This document shows positions 19,450-27,837 of a stretch of 64,000 nucleotides of DNA, piece after piece (position 1 is the stretch's first letter; every line of letters starts with the position of its first letter). The translations under genes were made by a program, and so were the position numbers. Source of the stretch: DASXKD01 sp963734725. GTDB taxonomy: Bacteria > Actinomycetota > Actinomycetes > Streptosporangiales > Streptosporangiaceae. Below the pieces are notes generated by a model, which did not search any database, was not told the DNA's origin, and was given only the letters and a program-made list of their open reading frames with translations. Location of the stretch: the NCBI GenBank assembly GCA_963734725.1, contig CAVTIX010000020.1:1-64000 (forward strand). The letters run 5' to 3'.

Positions 19450-20931
19450 ATGAGCGAGTTCCCGGCCGAAGAGCCGGTACGGCCGACAGAGCAGCCGGTA
19501 CGGCGGATGGAACAGCCGGTACGGCCCACGGAGCTTGCGGTGCAGCCCTCGGAACTGCCAGTGCAGGCCTCGAAACTGGTGCAAGCCTCGAAACTGCTGA
19601 TGCAGCCCTCGAAACTGCTGATGCAGCCCTCGGAGCTGCGGCGACTCCTCACGACCTTCGGCTACCTGGCGGCCAGGCAAGGGGCCACGGCGGTACTGGG
19701 CCTTGCCTATTGGGCCGTCGCCACGCATCTGTTCTCGGCGCGAGATGTGGGTCTGGCGGCCGCCGCGTCCTCTACCGCACTCTTTCTCGCAGCGATCGGT
19801 GCTCTCGGGATCCCACTCCTCCTGCTGGCCGAGCTCGAATCGGTGCCGGGCCGGGCCCGCCGCGTCACGTTCAGCACCGGGATGTACATCTCGTGCTTGA
19901 CGGTGCTGATCCTGTCGTTGGGCACGCTGGCCCTCTCCCCCTTCCTGGGCGCCAGCTTGAGGATCATCGGCGCCGACCCGACAATGGCCGCTCTCTTCGT
20001 GATCGGATCAGTGGCGACAATGGCCGCGATCACTTTCAGCAACGCGGCGATCGGATTGCACCGGGGGTCGGCCCAGCTGTGGCAAGGGAGCCTGGCCTCC
20101 GCGCTGAAGCTGGCTGTCGTGGGTGTCCTCGTCCTCGTCGGGACCAGAACAGCCCCTGGCCTGCTGTTTGCCTGGGTACTGACGCTGGTCGTCTCGGTCG
20201 TCGTATGTCTGCCTATGCTTCGGCTTGAACCGACCCCAGCTGGCGAAGGGAACATCAGCCATCGGGTGGCCCTCGCGCGGCGCTACTGCGCGCTCTCCCT
20301 CAAGCACCACGTCCTCAATCTGTCAATCAATTCCGTCTTCTACATTGTTGGGCTCATTGCGGCTCTTCTGCTCCTTCCACGGCAACTGGCCTACTTCACA
20401 GCTGCATTCCTGTTGGAGTCCACCGCAATGGTTATCCCGTACCTGCTGGCGCTGTCGCTGTTCGCCGAGATATCAGGCGACCAGAGCCTCCTCCACCGCC
20501 ACGTCCGCCGGACGCTCCCCCTCGGAATGGCGCTGTGTGGGGGGATTGTGGTCGTCGCCCAGGTGGCAGCTCCCTTCGCCCTGCGCATCTTCGGCCCTGC
20601 CTACGCCATGAACGGGACCACTGCATTGCGCCTTCTCGTCCTGGTGGGCCCCGCCTACGTGATCAAGGACCACTACGTGGCGATCCGCCGTGCGCAGGGC
20701 CGCCTGGGCCATGCGGCCAAGGTGATGGCGGCAGGCACCTCCGCAGAAGCGGCCGGCGCGGCGTTGGGTGGAATCGCCGGGGGCATGACGGGCCTCTGCA
20801 TCGGATGGGCCGTTGCCGTCTCGTGTGAGGCCGTCGTCTTGCTGCCCGCGGTGATTCGGGTCTTCCGTGAAGATCCCGCGGTCGAACCCGATCCCGGTGG
20901 GTCATCCGGCTCAGATCCGCGGCCTGCGTGA
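19450..20931 (+). CDS. Polysaccharide flippase (MOP/Wzx-like) with heptad-repeat N-terminus
   Basis: About 493 residues from ATG 19450; an ATG at 19402 is also open, and neither has a strong ribosome site. Residues about 60-480 form roughly twelve to fourteen hydrophobic segments of the oligosaccharide flippase (MOP) superfamily, beginning LRRLLTTFGYLAARQGATAV and including GLAYWAVATHLFSARDVGLA, the usual opening of lipopolysaccharide exporters. It would flip lipid-linked glycan units across the membrane. The first 55 residues are odd: eight near-heptads such as QPVRPTE, LAVQPSE and LLMQPSK, encoded by 21-bp DNA repeats. Such an extension is not normal for the family. The C-terminus is acidic and soluble. 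Confidence 0.85.
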   Translation: MSEFPAEEPVRPTEQPVRRMEQPVRPTELAVQPSELPVQASKLVQASKLLMQPSKLLMQPSELRRLLTTFGYLAARQGATAVLGLAYWAVATHLFSARDVGLAAAASSTALFLAAIGALGIPLLLLAELESVPGRARRVTFSTGMYISCLTVLILSLGTLALSPFLGASLRIIGADPTMAALFVIGSVATMAAITFSNAAIGLHRGSAQLWQGSLASALKLAVVGVLVLVGTRTAPGLLFAWVLTLVVSVVVCLPMLRLEPTPAGEGNISHRVALARRYCALSLKHHVLNLSINSVFYIVGLIAALLLLPRQLAYFTAAFLLESTAMVIPYLLALSLFAEISGDQSLLHRHVRRTLPLGMALCGGIVVVAQVAAPFALRIFGPAYAMNGTTALRLLVLVGPAYVIKDHYVAIRRAQGRLGHAAKVMAAGTSAEAAGAALGGIAGGMTGLCIGWAVAVSCEAVVLLPAVIRVFREDPAVEPDPGGSSGSDPRPA

Positions 20932-21083
20932 CAGCCGATGCAACCCGGGTGCACTGCCAGTGATGCGCCGGCCCGCCGGTGCCCAACCGCTCGCAGCGGT
21001 TCCCCGATGCTCCTCGCCGGACGGCCGGACCCTCATGTAGCCTGTTATCGCCACCGCAAACCGCCAATACAAACCGTTACCGG

Positions 21084-21178
21084 GCGCGTCATTCTGGGTT
21101 AGGTACGCGCGTCATTCGCGGCCGACGGCATGGGTAGCGGCATAGAGGGGGCAGTCCGCCATAGAGGAGGCAGTCCGA
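21084..21178 (+). repeat. Two nested repeat sets upstream of the sulfotransferase gene
   Basis: GCGCGTCATTC occurs at 21084-21094 and again at 21107-21117 (23-bp step). Then a 19-bp unit CATAGAGG(G/A)GGCAGTCCG(C/A) is repeated in tandem at 21141-21159 and 21160-21178, which doubles the likely Shine-Dalgarno sequence GAGGAGG just before the start codon. Confidence 0.65.
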
Positions 21179-21179
21179 A

Positions 21180-22052
21180 TTGGTGGCCCGCGCATCTCCT
21201 AAACTGCTCCCGTCCCGCCACAAGGACCGAGACCAAGAACCCCTGTTCAGACGCAGAGCGCGGGCGTTGGTCAAACGCTTGGCCCGCTCGGTCGTCCGGG
21301 CCCGCCCCGATGAGCGCCGCATCGTACTGATCTTCGGATGCCAGCGATCAGGGACCACGATGCTCCAGCAGACCTTCCTCGATCGATCCTGGCGGGTACT
21401 CATCCTCGAGGAACACGATCGCCATCTCGTCGGACCCGGACACGAGGAGACGACCTGGCAGGAGTATTCCGCCGTCCTGGGACGCATCCGCCGTCTCCCC
21501 TTCGAGGTCGTGGCAGCCAAACCGCTGGTGGAGAGCGCCTCAGCCACCGCACTCATGGACGCCGCCGGCGCGGTGAAGGCAGTCTGGATGCTTCGCCAGT
21601 ACCCGGAGGTCGCGCAGTCCAATGTGAGTCGATTCGGTGAGGACAACCCTTACCGGGATCTGCAGCCGATTCGTTCCCGGGACGCGCTGGATTGGCGATA
21701 CAAAGGTGCGACCGAGGAGACGTGGGAGACGGTCACCGCCTTGTTGAACCGAAGACTTACACCATTCGACGCGGCCGCGCTCTTCTGGTGGACTCGTAAC
21801 CAGCTCTATTTCGACCAGCGCCTCTGGGAGGACGACCGAGTCCGGATCCTCCGTTACGACCGAGCGTGCAACCAGCCCGACGAGGTGATCCGATCTCTTT
21901 CCGACCACATCGGACTTGCGTTGCCCCTCGGCTCGATAGTCCCGCGGGTAAGGGCGCAGCCATCCCCTCGGGCGGCGAGAGAGCTCGATCGGGACGTCGA
22001 GCGACTCTGCAAGAAGCTGTGGGATTCGTTCGAAGGCTGCCCGGAACTATAG
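21180..22052 (+). CDS. PAPS-dependent sulfotransferase family protein
   Basis: 290 residues. TTG at 21180 lies 8 bases after GAGGAGG; GTG at 21183 is the alternative. The P-loop-like PAPS site IFGCQRSGTTMLQQTF comes at about residue 50, as in carbohydrate sulfotransferases, and a 3'-phosphate region WMLRQYPEVAQSNVSRFG with Arg and Ser at about 140. No membrane helix or signal, so it works in the cytosol on lipid-linked or precursor glycan, or on a small molecule. With the deacetylase next door it suggests a sulfated, partly N-deacetylated polysaccharide; that is inference. The 3' gap to the deacetylase is about 70 bases, same strand, so an operon is plausible. Confidence 0.82.
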   Translation: MVARASPKLLPSRHKDRDQEPLFRRRARALVKRLARSVVRARPDERRIVLIFGCQRSGTTMLQQTFLDRSWRVLILEEHDRHLVGPGHEETTWQEYSAVLGRIRRLPFEVVAAKPLVESASATALMDAAGAVKAVWMLRQYPEVAQSNVSRFGEDNPYRDLQPIRSRDALDWRYKGATEETWETVTALLNRRLTPFDAAALFWWTRNQLYFDQRLWEDDRVRILRYDRACNQPDEVIRSLSDHIGLALPLGSIVPRVRAQPSPRAARELDRDVERLCKKLWDSFEGCPEL

Positions 22053-22122
22053 AGAGAACCGACAGAACGGTGCTCGCAGCCGACCCGCAGACGGGCGCGT
22101 TGACCATTAGGATGTCGTTACG

Positions 22123-23031
22123 ATGAGGCGCGAGGGAACGCTCATTCTCTGCTACCACCGGGTCGCGGAAAGCGTCGAGGACCCCCTCCATCTCTGCGTA
22201 CGCCCCGACAACTTTGCCGCTCACCTCGAGGAGATGTCGAGGGCACGGGAACCGTTGACGCTCGCCGATGTATCGGTCCCGTCGCGCCGGCCGAGAGTGG
22301 TCGTGACCCTTGATGACGGCTACCGCGACAACCTGACCAACGCACTGCCGATCGCCGAAGCGAAGGGCGTGCCGATCACCGTCTTCGTGACCAGCGGCAT
22401 CCTGGGAAACCACAACGGTCTATGGTGGGACCGCCTCGGAACGCTGTTGCGCTCGCGGCCACCGCACGTGAGGGAGATCGATCTGCCGATCAGCGGCCGG
22501 AACGTCCGCCTCCCACTCGGTTCATCCGGGATCAGGACAGACCTCGTTTCGGTCCGCCGCCACCTGCTGCCGCTTCGGGTGACGGAGATCGAACGGGCGC
22601 TCGACGCCGTCTCGGAGCAATGGCAGGTAGGTTCCGCCTCCCCGCCTGACGCCCAAACGCTCAACCCCGAGGACCTCATGCAACTGGCGGCCAGCGACAC
22701 CGTGACCATCGGCGCCCACACGGTCGATCACGTCCGCCTTCGGGATCGCCCGGCGCGGGAGCAGCGGGACACCATCTCTGGCTCCAAGAGGGAGCTGGAG
22801 CAGTCGATCGGCCGGGCTGTGTCACACTTCGCATACCCATTTGGCCGACGCGACGACTTCGACGATCGTTCGGTTGACGCCGTGCGTTCGGCTGCGTTCG
22901 ACACCGCGTGCACCGCCATCCCCGGAATGGCCCATTCCTCGACCGATCCTTACCGTCTCCCTCGGCGCATGGTCATGGACTGGGGACGGCTTCGTTTCAG
23001 AGTTCAGATGCAACGATGGAGACTTGGGTGA
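22123..23031 (+). CDS. Polysaccharide deacetylase (NodB fold, CE4)
   Basis: 302 residues, ATG at 22123. CE4 motifs: motif 1 VVVTLDDGYRDN with the catalytic and metal-binding Asp pair, and motif 2 TIGAHTVDH with the two zinc-type His. FAYPFGRRDDF gives motif 3. Removes N- or O-acetyl groups from glycans. There is no signal peptide, so either it acts on cytosolic lipid-linked precursor or the real N-terminus lies elsewhere. A large insert between motifs 1 and 2 (WWDRLGTLLRSRP and following) is common in the cell-wall polysaccharide subgroup. Last plus-strand gene of the glycan region. Confidence 0.88.
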   Translation: MRREGTLILCYHRVAESVEDPLHLCVRPDNFAAHLEEMSRAREPLTLADVSVPSRRPRVVVTLDDGYRDNLTNALPIAEAKGVPITVFVTSGILGNHNGLWWDRLGTLLRSRPPHVREIDLPISGRNVRLPLGSSGIRTDLVSVRRHLLPLRVTEIERALDAVSEQWQVGSASPPDAQTLNPEDLMQLAASDTVTIGAHTVDHVRLRDRPAREQRDTISGSKRELEQSIGRAVSHFAYPFGRRDDFDDRSVDAVRSAAFDTACTAIPGMAHSSTDPYRLPRRMVMDWGRLRFRVQMQRWRLG

Positions 23032-23239
23032 GCGACGTCACTCCGCAGTGCTGAGTGCCGAAGCGTGAGCGGCCCACTGGGTGCCGTGCGTGTCGCAACC
23101 CCGGACGGGTTTACCCCACGCACTGTCGGCCGTGGCATGAGGGATTCCGGCGCCAGGATCTGTGGGCGATCTGTGCCAGAACCCGTCGTCGATCGCGGAA
23201 ATTACCGCTCGGCACGGAACCGCAGCTAGGCCGAGGCCG

Positions 23240-24036
23240 TCAACTGAGCCTGAACCGGCCGTTCCCCACACCCCAGCACCGCGGCGGACTCCGTAACGAA
23301 GCGCGGGACCGCGCCTCGCGGGCAGCCTCAAAACCAGGCGCCTGCGGCTTGGGACTCGGATCGTGGTCACCCGATGTCGGGGGGCCGTCCGCGAATGGGG
23401 AAACCGAACCAGGCTGGGACGGCGTCCGGAAGACGGGGATGCGCGTGTGCGGGAGCCCGACCCTCACCAGCACCAGCCGGGCGGCCGTGAACACGACGAT
23501 CAATCCCAGGAACCACCGGTAGCTGACCATCCAGGAAGTGCCCTGAAGCGGCCAGAAGACCCGCACCCCCGGGTAACCCTCGGCGATGTCCCGCGCGAAA
23601 TGGAGCACCAGCCCAGTCGCCACCCCGGCCAGGACCGCCCGGTGCCTGCGACTGGCCGCCGCGGCTGCGACGAACACGGCCGCAGTGGATAGCGAATGGG
23701 TGATCGGGCGCTGAGCCGGGTCTCCCAGCAGCCGAGGTAGAGCGGTATGTGATCCAGATCGATGGCGACCGATGCGATGAGCGCCGCGACATAGAAGCGG
23801 CGCGGCGCGCCGATAAAGCGGACCAGGACGAGCAGGCCCAGAGCTGCCGTGGACAGATGAGCGACCTCATCGACGGGCCCGGTGGTCCACACGCCAAAGG
23901 CAATCCTGCGTTTGGCAGCGTCAAATGCCAGCGCGGCCGCGGCCAGCAACAGCGGGCCAGCCCACCACTGTACCGATCTCAGCACGGCTGATCTCATCCC
24001 CTGGCCATCTCCGGATGACAACAGCGAACCGTGCAT
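23240..24036 (-). pseudogene. DUF457/YdjM-like membrane metal-dependent hydrolase, one frameshift
   Basis: Minus strand. The first half has helices (WWAGPLLLAAAALAFDAAKR, LSTAALGLLVLVRFIG, FYVAALIASVAIDLDHIP) and the metal motif DHIP. Near 23718 one base is missing, and after it the second half reads RPITHSL (only if restored), AVLAGVATGLVLHFARD with a further His and Asp, and YRWFLGLIVVFTAARLVLV. These are the conserved His/Asp sites of the LexA-induced YdjM/DUF457 membrane hydrolases. The start is uncertain: ATG 24036 or 23997. The last 40 residues are low-complexity. The function of the family is not well known. The shift may be a read error. Confidence 0.7.
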
Positions 24037-24118
24037 GCGGTCAGGGTAACTCCGTAATCCCCGGTGCAACTGTTCGCAGACCGACCCTGCCTCTACGGTC
24101 GGGTAACATCCTTAGGCT

Positions 24119-24304
24119 GTGCTGCATGACCATGGACGCGCCCGCCTGTGCATATGCGGGCATCCTTACCTGGCGCACCAGCACTACCGGCGCGGAACGG
24201 AGTGCTCGCTTTGTCCGGGCTGCCGCCGCTGGCGGCCATGGCTCGGGCAGATCAGGCGCGTCGTCAAAGGGCTGATCAGCGGGCCCAAACCTGAAGATCT
24301 CTAG
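24119..24304 (+). CDS. Small Cys/His-rich protein, probable zinc binding, maybe leaderless
   Basis: 61 residues, GTG at 24119. RLCICGHPYLAHQHYRRGTE, followed by CSLCPGC, gives C-x-C-G-H, H-x2-H and C-x2-C-x2-C, a likely zinc site. Small actinomycete proteins with a CGHP..HEHYR pattern look similar, but no function is known to me. A -10-like TAACAT at 24104-24109 lies 9 bases before the GTG, so transcription could begin at the start codon. No ribosome site is present, which agrees. The C-terminus is basic (RVVKGLISGPKPEDL). Stands alone between divergent or convergent neighbours. Confidence 0.55.
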   Translation: MLHDHGRARLCICGHPYLAHQHYRRGTECSLCPGCRRWRPWLGQIRRVVKGLISGPKPEDL

Positions 24305-24425
24305 GCTAGCCTCCTGGTTAGGTTATCCGCGCTCTGCCGTGCGATACGGCGACAAAGCACTGTGTGCGCAATTCGCGGGTGAAATGCAGGGTTGCCGCAG
24401 TTTCCCTTTGAAAGCGATCGGCTAT

Positions 24426-24863
24426 TCAGGCGACCTGGCCATGGCTGTTGCTCGCCCAGGCTCTAGCGCCGGTAAGTTCGTCGGTGATCAGCGCCACCCA
24501 GGGCCACGCGGCGCCAGGCCCGATGTCCTCCCAGTTCATATGGTGGCCGACCGGGTCGGGGCTGTGATGGCGCCGCGTGAGCCCGGCACCGGCCGAGCGG
24601 GCCGGCGCGCGGCGATGGGCCGCCCCGGCGGACGCGACCTCCCCCACGGTGACCGTCTTTGGATCGCCGCCCGCAGCGATGCTCCTGACCACCATGTCCC
24701 GGCTGATGGTCCCGCGGACCTCGCCGTTCTCCGCGCGGACCACAAGGGCCGCGACCCCCAGTTCGCGCATCAGGTGACCCGCTTGGCGCAGGGTCTTTGC
24801 CGGGTCGATGTACGCCGCGTCCGCTTTCGCGGCCTTGCCCGTGCCAATCACCGCGACCCCCAT
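24426..24863 (-). CDS. CBS domain protein with damaged second half
   Basis: Starts ATG 24863 with AGGGGG 6 bases upstream. The first CBS motif is clear: YIDPAKTLRQAGHLMRELGV, AALVVRAENGEVRGTISRDM, VRSIAAGGDPKTVTVGEVAS. A second CBS repeat should follow (about 60 more residues), but the sequence becomes Ala/Arg-rich and unrecognisable from about residue 85, and a foreign-looking end (MNWEDIGPGAAWPWVALI) carries on to 24426. CBS pairs bind adenine nucleotides; a single one needs a partner chain. So this is either a truncated gene or one with a deletion and shift. Isolated on its strand. Confidence 0.6.
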   Translation of the reverse strand: MGVAVIGTGKAAKADAAYIDPAKTLRQAGHLMRELGVAALVVRAENGEVRGTISRDMVVRSIAAGGDPKTVTVGEVASAGAAHRRAPARSAGAGLTRRHHSPDPVGHHMNWEDIGPGAAWPWVALITDELTGARAWASNSHGQVA

Positions 24864-25044
24864 GTCGTTCCCCCTGTCTATGTAGATCAACGATCAGCGG
24901 GAGCAGAAAGTTCACTCCGACCCGGGCCGATCGCACGCCCCGTGCTCGCCGTGAGGCCCGGGGCAAAGAGAACAGGCTGATGCCACCCGCGCGGCCCCCT
25001 GACGCGCGGGTGGCAAGCCCAGGCTGGTCAGCCCACAGGAGCTG

Positions 25045-26121
25045 TTACTTCGCGACTGCGGTTACGGCCGGGCGTGCAGTCGCCTCCGCCGTCGGCGCGG
25101 CGTCCTGTTGTCCGCCCTCCGTGGCCACCTGCCTGGTGCTGGCTTCCAGCACATCTGGGCGAGGTGCAGGCCCGGCGCAACCGGTGTGCAGATCGTGTGG
25201 ACGCGCAGCCGGCCCGGCCTGGCGGCGCCGCTGCCAGGCGCTCAGCAGCACCGCCGCGGCAATGATCGCGGCGATCACGCCGAGGCTCACCGCGGCCGGG
25301 ATGTGCAGCACGCCCGCGAGGAGCATTTTCACCCCGATGAAAGCGAGCAAGGCGGTCAAGCCCTGGGTGAGGTAGCCAATCCGCGTCATCGCGCCGGCCA
25401 GCACGAAGTACAGGGCGCGCAGCCCGAGCACCGCGAACGCGTTGGAGGTGAAGACCAGGAACATATCGGTCGTGACCCCGAGCGCCGCCGGAATCGAATC
25501 GGCCGCGAAGATCACGTCGGTCGCCTCGATGACGACCAGCACAGCAAGCAGCGGGGTCGCGGCAAGCCTGCCGTCCAGCCTGGTCAAGAACCGCCCGCCG
25601 TCGTAGCCCTCGCTGACTGGCATGACCCGGCGCAAGGCGCGCAGGATGAGGCCGTGCCTGGTGTCAACGTGCACGCCGCCCCGCGCCATGCGCAGCGCCG
25701 CGACGATCAGCAGCCCCCCGAACAAGTACCCGGCCCAGCTCAGGTGCTCCAGCAGCGTCGCGCCCGCCGCGATGAAGCCGGCCCGCAGCACGAGGGCGCC
25801 GAGGACGCCGGCGAACAGCACCCGGTGCTGGTAGGCGCCGGGCACGGCGAACGCCTGGAACAGCAGCGCGAACACGAAGACGTTGTCGATGCTGAGCGCC
25901 TTCTCGATCAGGTAGGCGGTGAAGTACTCCTGCCCCGCCGCGCCGCCGCGCCAGGCGAGGAGCACGCCACCGAACGCGACCGCCGCGGCCACCCACCCGG
26001 CGCTGACCAGCACCGCGCGCCGCATCGTCGGCTGGCCCCGGCCCATCGCCAGGTCAATGGCCAGCAGGGCGAGGATCACGCCCACGGCCGCGGCCCAGGC
26101 CCATCCCGGCGTGCCCGTCAT
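25045..26121 (-). CDS. TerC/Alx family integral membrane protein
   Basis: 358 residues, ATG at 26121 overlapping the DedA stop (ATGA). Nine or so helices with the family signatures: FTAYLIEKALSIDNVFVFAL, where Glu and Asp in EKALSIDN are the conserved acidic residues in the membrane, and VVIEATDVIFAADSIPAALG, the second conserved acidic motif. Alx/TerC proteins take part in metal (Mn2+) export or tellurite resistance. About 70 residues of Ala/Pro/Gln-rich cytosolic tail follow the last helix. Last gene of a DMT-DedA-TerC operon joined by 4-base overlaps, which suggests a joint role in membrane or metal homeostasis. Confidence 0.92.
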   Translation of the reverse strand: MTGTPGWAWAAAVGVILALLAIDLAMGRGQPTMRRAVLVSAGWVAAAVAFGGVLLAWRGGAAGQEYFTAYLIEKALSIDNVFVFALLFQAFAVPGAYQHRVLFAGVLGALVLRAGFIAAGATLLEHLSWAGYLFGGLLIVAALRMARGGVHVDTRHGLILRALRRVMPVSEGYDGGRFLTRLDGRLAATPLLAVLVVIEATDVIFAADSIPAALGVTTDMFLVFTSNAFAVLGLRALYFVLAGAMTRIGYLTQGLTALLAFIGVKMLLAGVLHIPAAVSLGVIAAIIAAAVLLSAWQRRRQAGPAARPHDLHTGCAGPAPRPDVLEASTRQVATEGGQQDAAPTAEATARPAVTAVAK

Positions 26122-26852
26122 CGGCTGTCTCTTTGCTCGGCCAGGCCCAGCGCGGCAGTGCCCGCCGGGCGCCCGCGGGCGCCCGGCGGCGGGGTGCGCT
26201 CCCGGGTCTGGGCGTGTTCCTGCGCGCCGGCTTGCTCCGGAGCGCGGGCGCGCTGCTGCCTGCTGCGGCGCCAGATCCAGGCTCGCCGTACCGCCTCGAT
26301 CAGCACGCTGATCACGACGGTCAGCCCCAGCGCGAGCAACAGCCCTGCCCACGGCCGGTCTTCGAAGGCCTTCCCGCCCAGACGGCCGATGAAGAAGGCA
26401 TAGCTCGCCCAGATCACCGCCGCGCAGGCGGTCGCCGCGACGAAACGGCGCCGTGGATAGCCGACCAAGCCGCAGGTCAGCGTGATGGCGGTGCGCCCGC
26501 CAGGAATGAAGCGGCAGCCGATGATGATGCGCGCGCCGAAGCGGTGCAGCGACCGCTCCGCCCAGTCCCGCCTGCGCGCGCCGCGCTCCCCGGCCAAGAC
26601 CCGCCGCGCGGCGGCCGGGCCGAAGCGCCGGCCAAGCAGGTAAGCGGCGTTGTCCCCGAGGAACGCGCCGAGCGCCGCCAGCGCGACGAGCACGGCGGCC
26701 CTCGGATCCGCGCTGCCCGCGGTGGCGACGCCGAGCGCGATCACCGCGGTCTCGCTGGGCAGCAGCGGAATCAGCGCGTCGAACGCCGGCAGCAGGACGG
26801 CGATGACGTAGGAGATCAGCGACGAAACGCCCAGGTGCGAGAGCCCGGTCAT
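26118..26852 (-). CDS. DedA family membrane protein
   Basis: 244 residues, ATG at 26852 overlapping the stop of the transporter gene. DedA (SNARE-associated/VTT) features: FDALIPLLPSETAVIALG with the re-entrant Pro and Glu, then GAFLGDNAAYLLGRRFG with the acidic residue, and the basic-loop segment FGARIIIGCRFIPGGRTAIT, in which the Arg and Gly-Gly-Arg are conserved. Family members flip or transport lipids (undecaprenyl phosphate or phosphatidylethanolamine carriers) and affect envelope stability. The tail after residue 200 is cytosolic, rich in Arg, Gln and Ala, and not conserved. Middle gene of a three-gene operon. Confidence 0.93.
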   Translation of the reverse strand: MTGLSHLGVSSLISYVIAVLLPAFDALIPLLPSETAVIALGVATAGSADPRAAVLVALAALGAFLGDNAAYLLGRRFGPAAARRVLAGERGARRRDWAERSLHRFGARIIIGCRFIPGGRTAITLTCGLVGYPRRRFVAATACAAVIWASYAFFIGRLGGKAFEDRPWAGLLLALGLTVVISVLIEAVRRAWIWRRSRQQRARAPEQAGAQEHAQTRERTPPPGARGRPAGTAALGLAEQRDSR

Positions 26853-27829
26853 CGTCCCGCCCTGCCCTCCAGGGCGGGGCGCTGGCTGTCCGCGCAGGAC
26901 GCCGGCTGTCCGTGCCGGGCGGCGCGGGCGCCCGGCACAAGATGATCTTGATTAGCTGAGTTGCGAATCGCCGCGGTGCCCGCGTACCTGCCGAGCAACG
27001 TGATTCCGGCAATGGCCGCCGCCGCGCCGGCCAACTGCATCGCGAACCCTGCCGGGGAGGCAGCGAGTCGCTCGCCGAACAGCAGGGTGCCGAGCAGCAC
27101 CCCGCACACGGGCTCGACCGTGTCCATGACCGGCAGGCTGGCGGCCAGCGCCCCGGCCTGAAATGCGTTCGCGGACAACAGCAGCCCGGCCAGGCCAAGC
27201 GCCAGCAAGGCCCAGGGCTGCCAGTGCGCCAGCGTGCCGCCGGGGCCGACGGCGCGCACCAGCCGGCTGAGGCTCAGCGTCACCGCGGCGGTGAGGCCGA
27301 ACACGGCGCCGGCGGCGGTGGCCGTCAGGGCCGCGCGGGCGGGGCCGCCCGTCAGCCGGCTCACGCTCAGCGCCAGCACGCAGGCCAGCGCCACACAAGC
27401 GAAAGCCAGCAGCCAGTGCCGCGGCGGGGCATCGGACCGCCCGGACGACGGCGGCGCGGCAGCCAGGAACGCGGCCACCCCGCCGGCCGCGAGCACGCAG
27501 CCGAGCCAGTCCCACGCCCGCAGTGGCCGTGAGTACCTCGCCGCGACCGGCAGCGCGAACAGCAGGTCGGTCGCCACGATCGGGGCGACCAGCGAGAGCG
27601 GGCCGAACGCCAGGGCCAGAGCCTGCAGGCCGTAGGCGACGGCGGCGAGCACGATGCCGGCCAGCCAGAGCGGGCGGCCGGCCAGCCGGGCAAGCAACCG
27701 GAAGGACAGGTCGGCCGACTTCGGCGCGAGCTGAGCCTGCCGGTGCTGCAGCGCGGCGGCCACGCCAAACGAGCCTGCGGCGCCCAGCGCCGCGAGCACC
27801 GCGATCGCGGTGGCGGCGGGATCGCTCAC
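26849..27829 (-). CDS. DMT-superfamily transporter
   Basis: 326 residues, GTG at 27829 with GGAAAAA just upstream. Ten or so short helices arranged as two five-helix repeats, starting AIAVLAALGAAGSFGVAAAL and SFRLLARLAGRPLWLAGIVL, then LSLVAPIVATDLLFALPVAA and, in the second half, AGALAASLPVMDTVEPVCGV, typical of drug/metabolite transporters that resemble NIPA Mg2+ proteins. Substrate unknown. First gene of an operon with DedA and TerC, each joined by ATGA. Its promoter region is occupied by the second copy of a repeat element that ends 9 bases before the start codon on the opposite strand. Confidence 0.88.
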   Translation of the reverse strand: MSDPAATAIAVLAALGAAGSFGVAAALQHRQAQLAPKSADLSFRLLARLAGRPLWLAGIVLAAVAYGLQALALAFGPLSLVAPIVATDLLFALPVAARYSRPLRAWDWLGCVLAAGGVAAFLAAAPPSSGRSDAPPRHWLLAFACVALACVLALSVSRLTGGPARAALTATAAGAVFGLTAAVTLSLSRLVRAVGPGGTLAHWQPWALLALGLAGLLLSANAFQAGALAASLPVMDTVEPVCGVLLGTLLFGERLAASPAGFAMQLAGAAAAIAGITLLGRYAGTAAIRNSANQDHLVPGARAARHGQPASCADSQRPALEGRAGR

Positions 27830-27837
27830 TTTTTCCT

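Noticed and set aside
19450..19640. CRISPR-like look of the 21-bp repeats
   Set aside because: Repeats are contiguous, coding and in frame, with no spacers; no cas genes are near.
19174..19728. A minus-strand frame with GLHQQFR repeats opposite the flippase start
   Set aside because: The repeats are the complement of the flippase heptad DNA repeats; no start signal and no family.
26122..27198. An upstream extension of the TerC frame to 27198 that would give a 717-residue protein
   Set aside because: The added part is an Arg/Ala-rich misreading of DedA and the DMT transporter; the ATGA overlap at 26118-26121 marks the true start.
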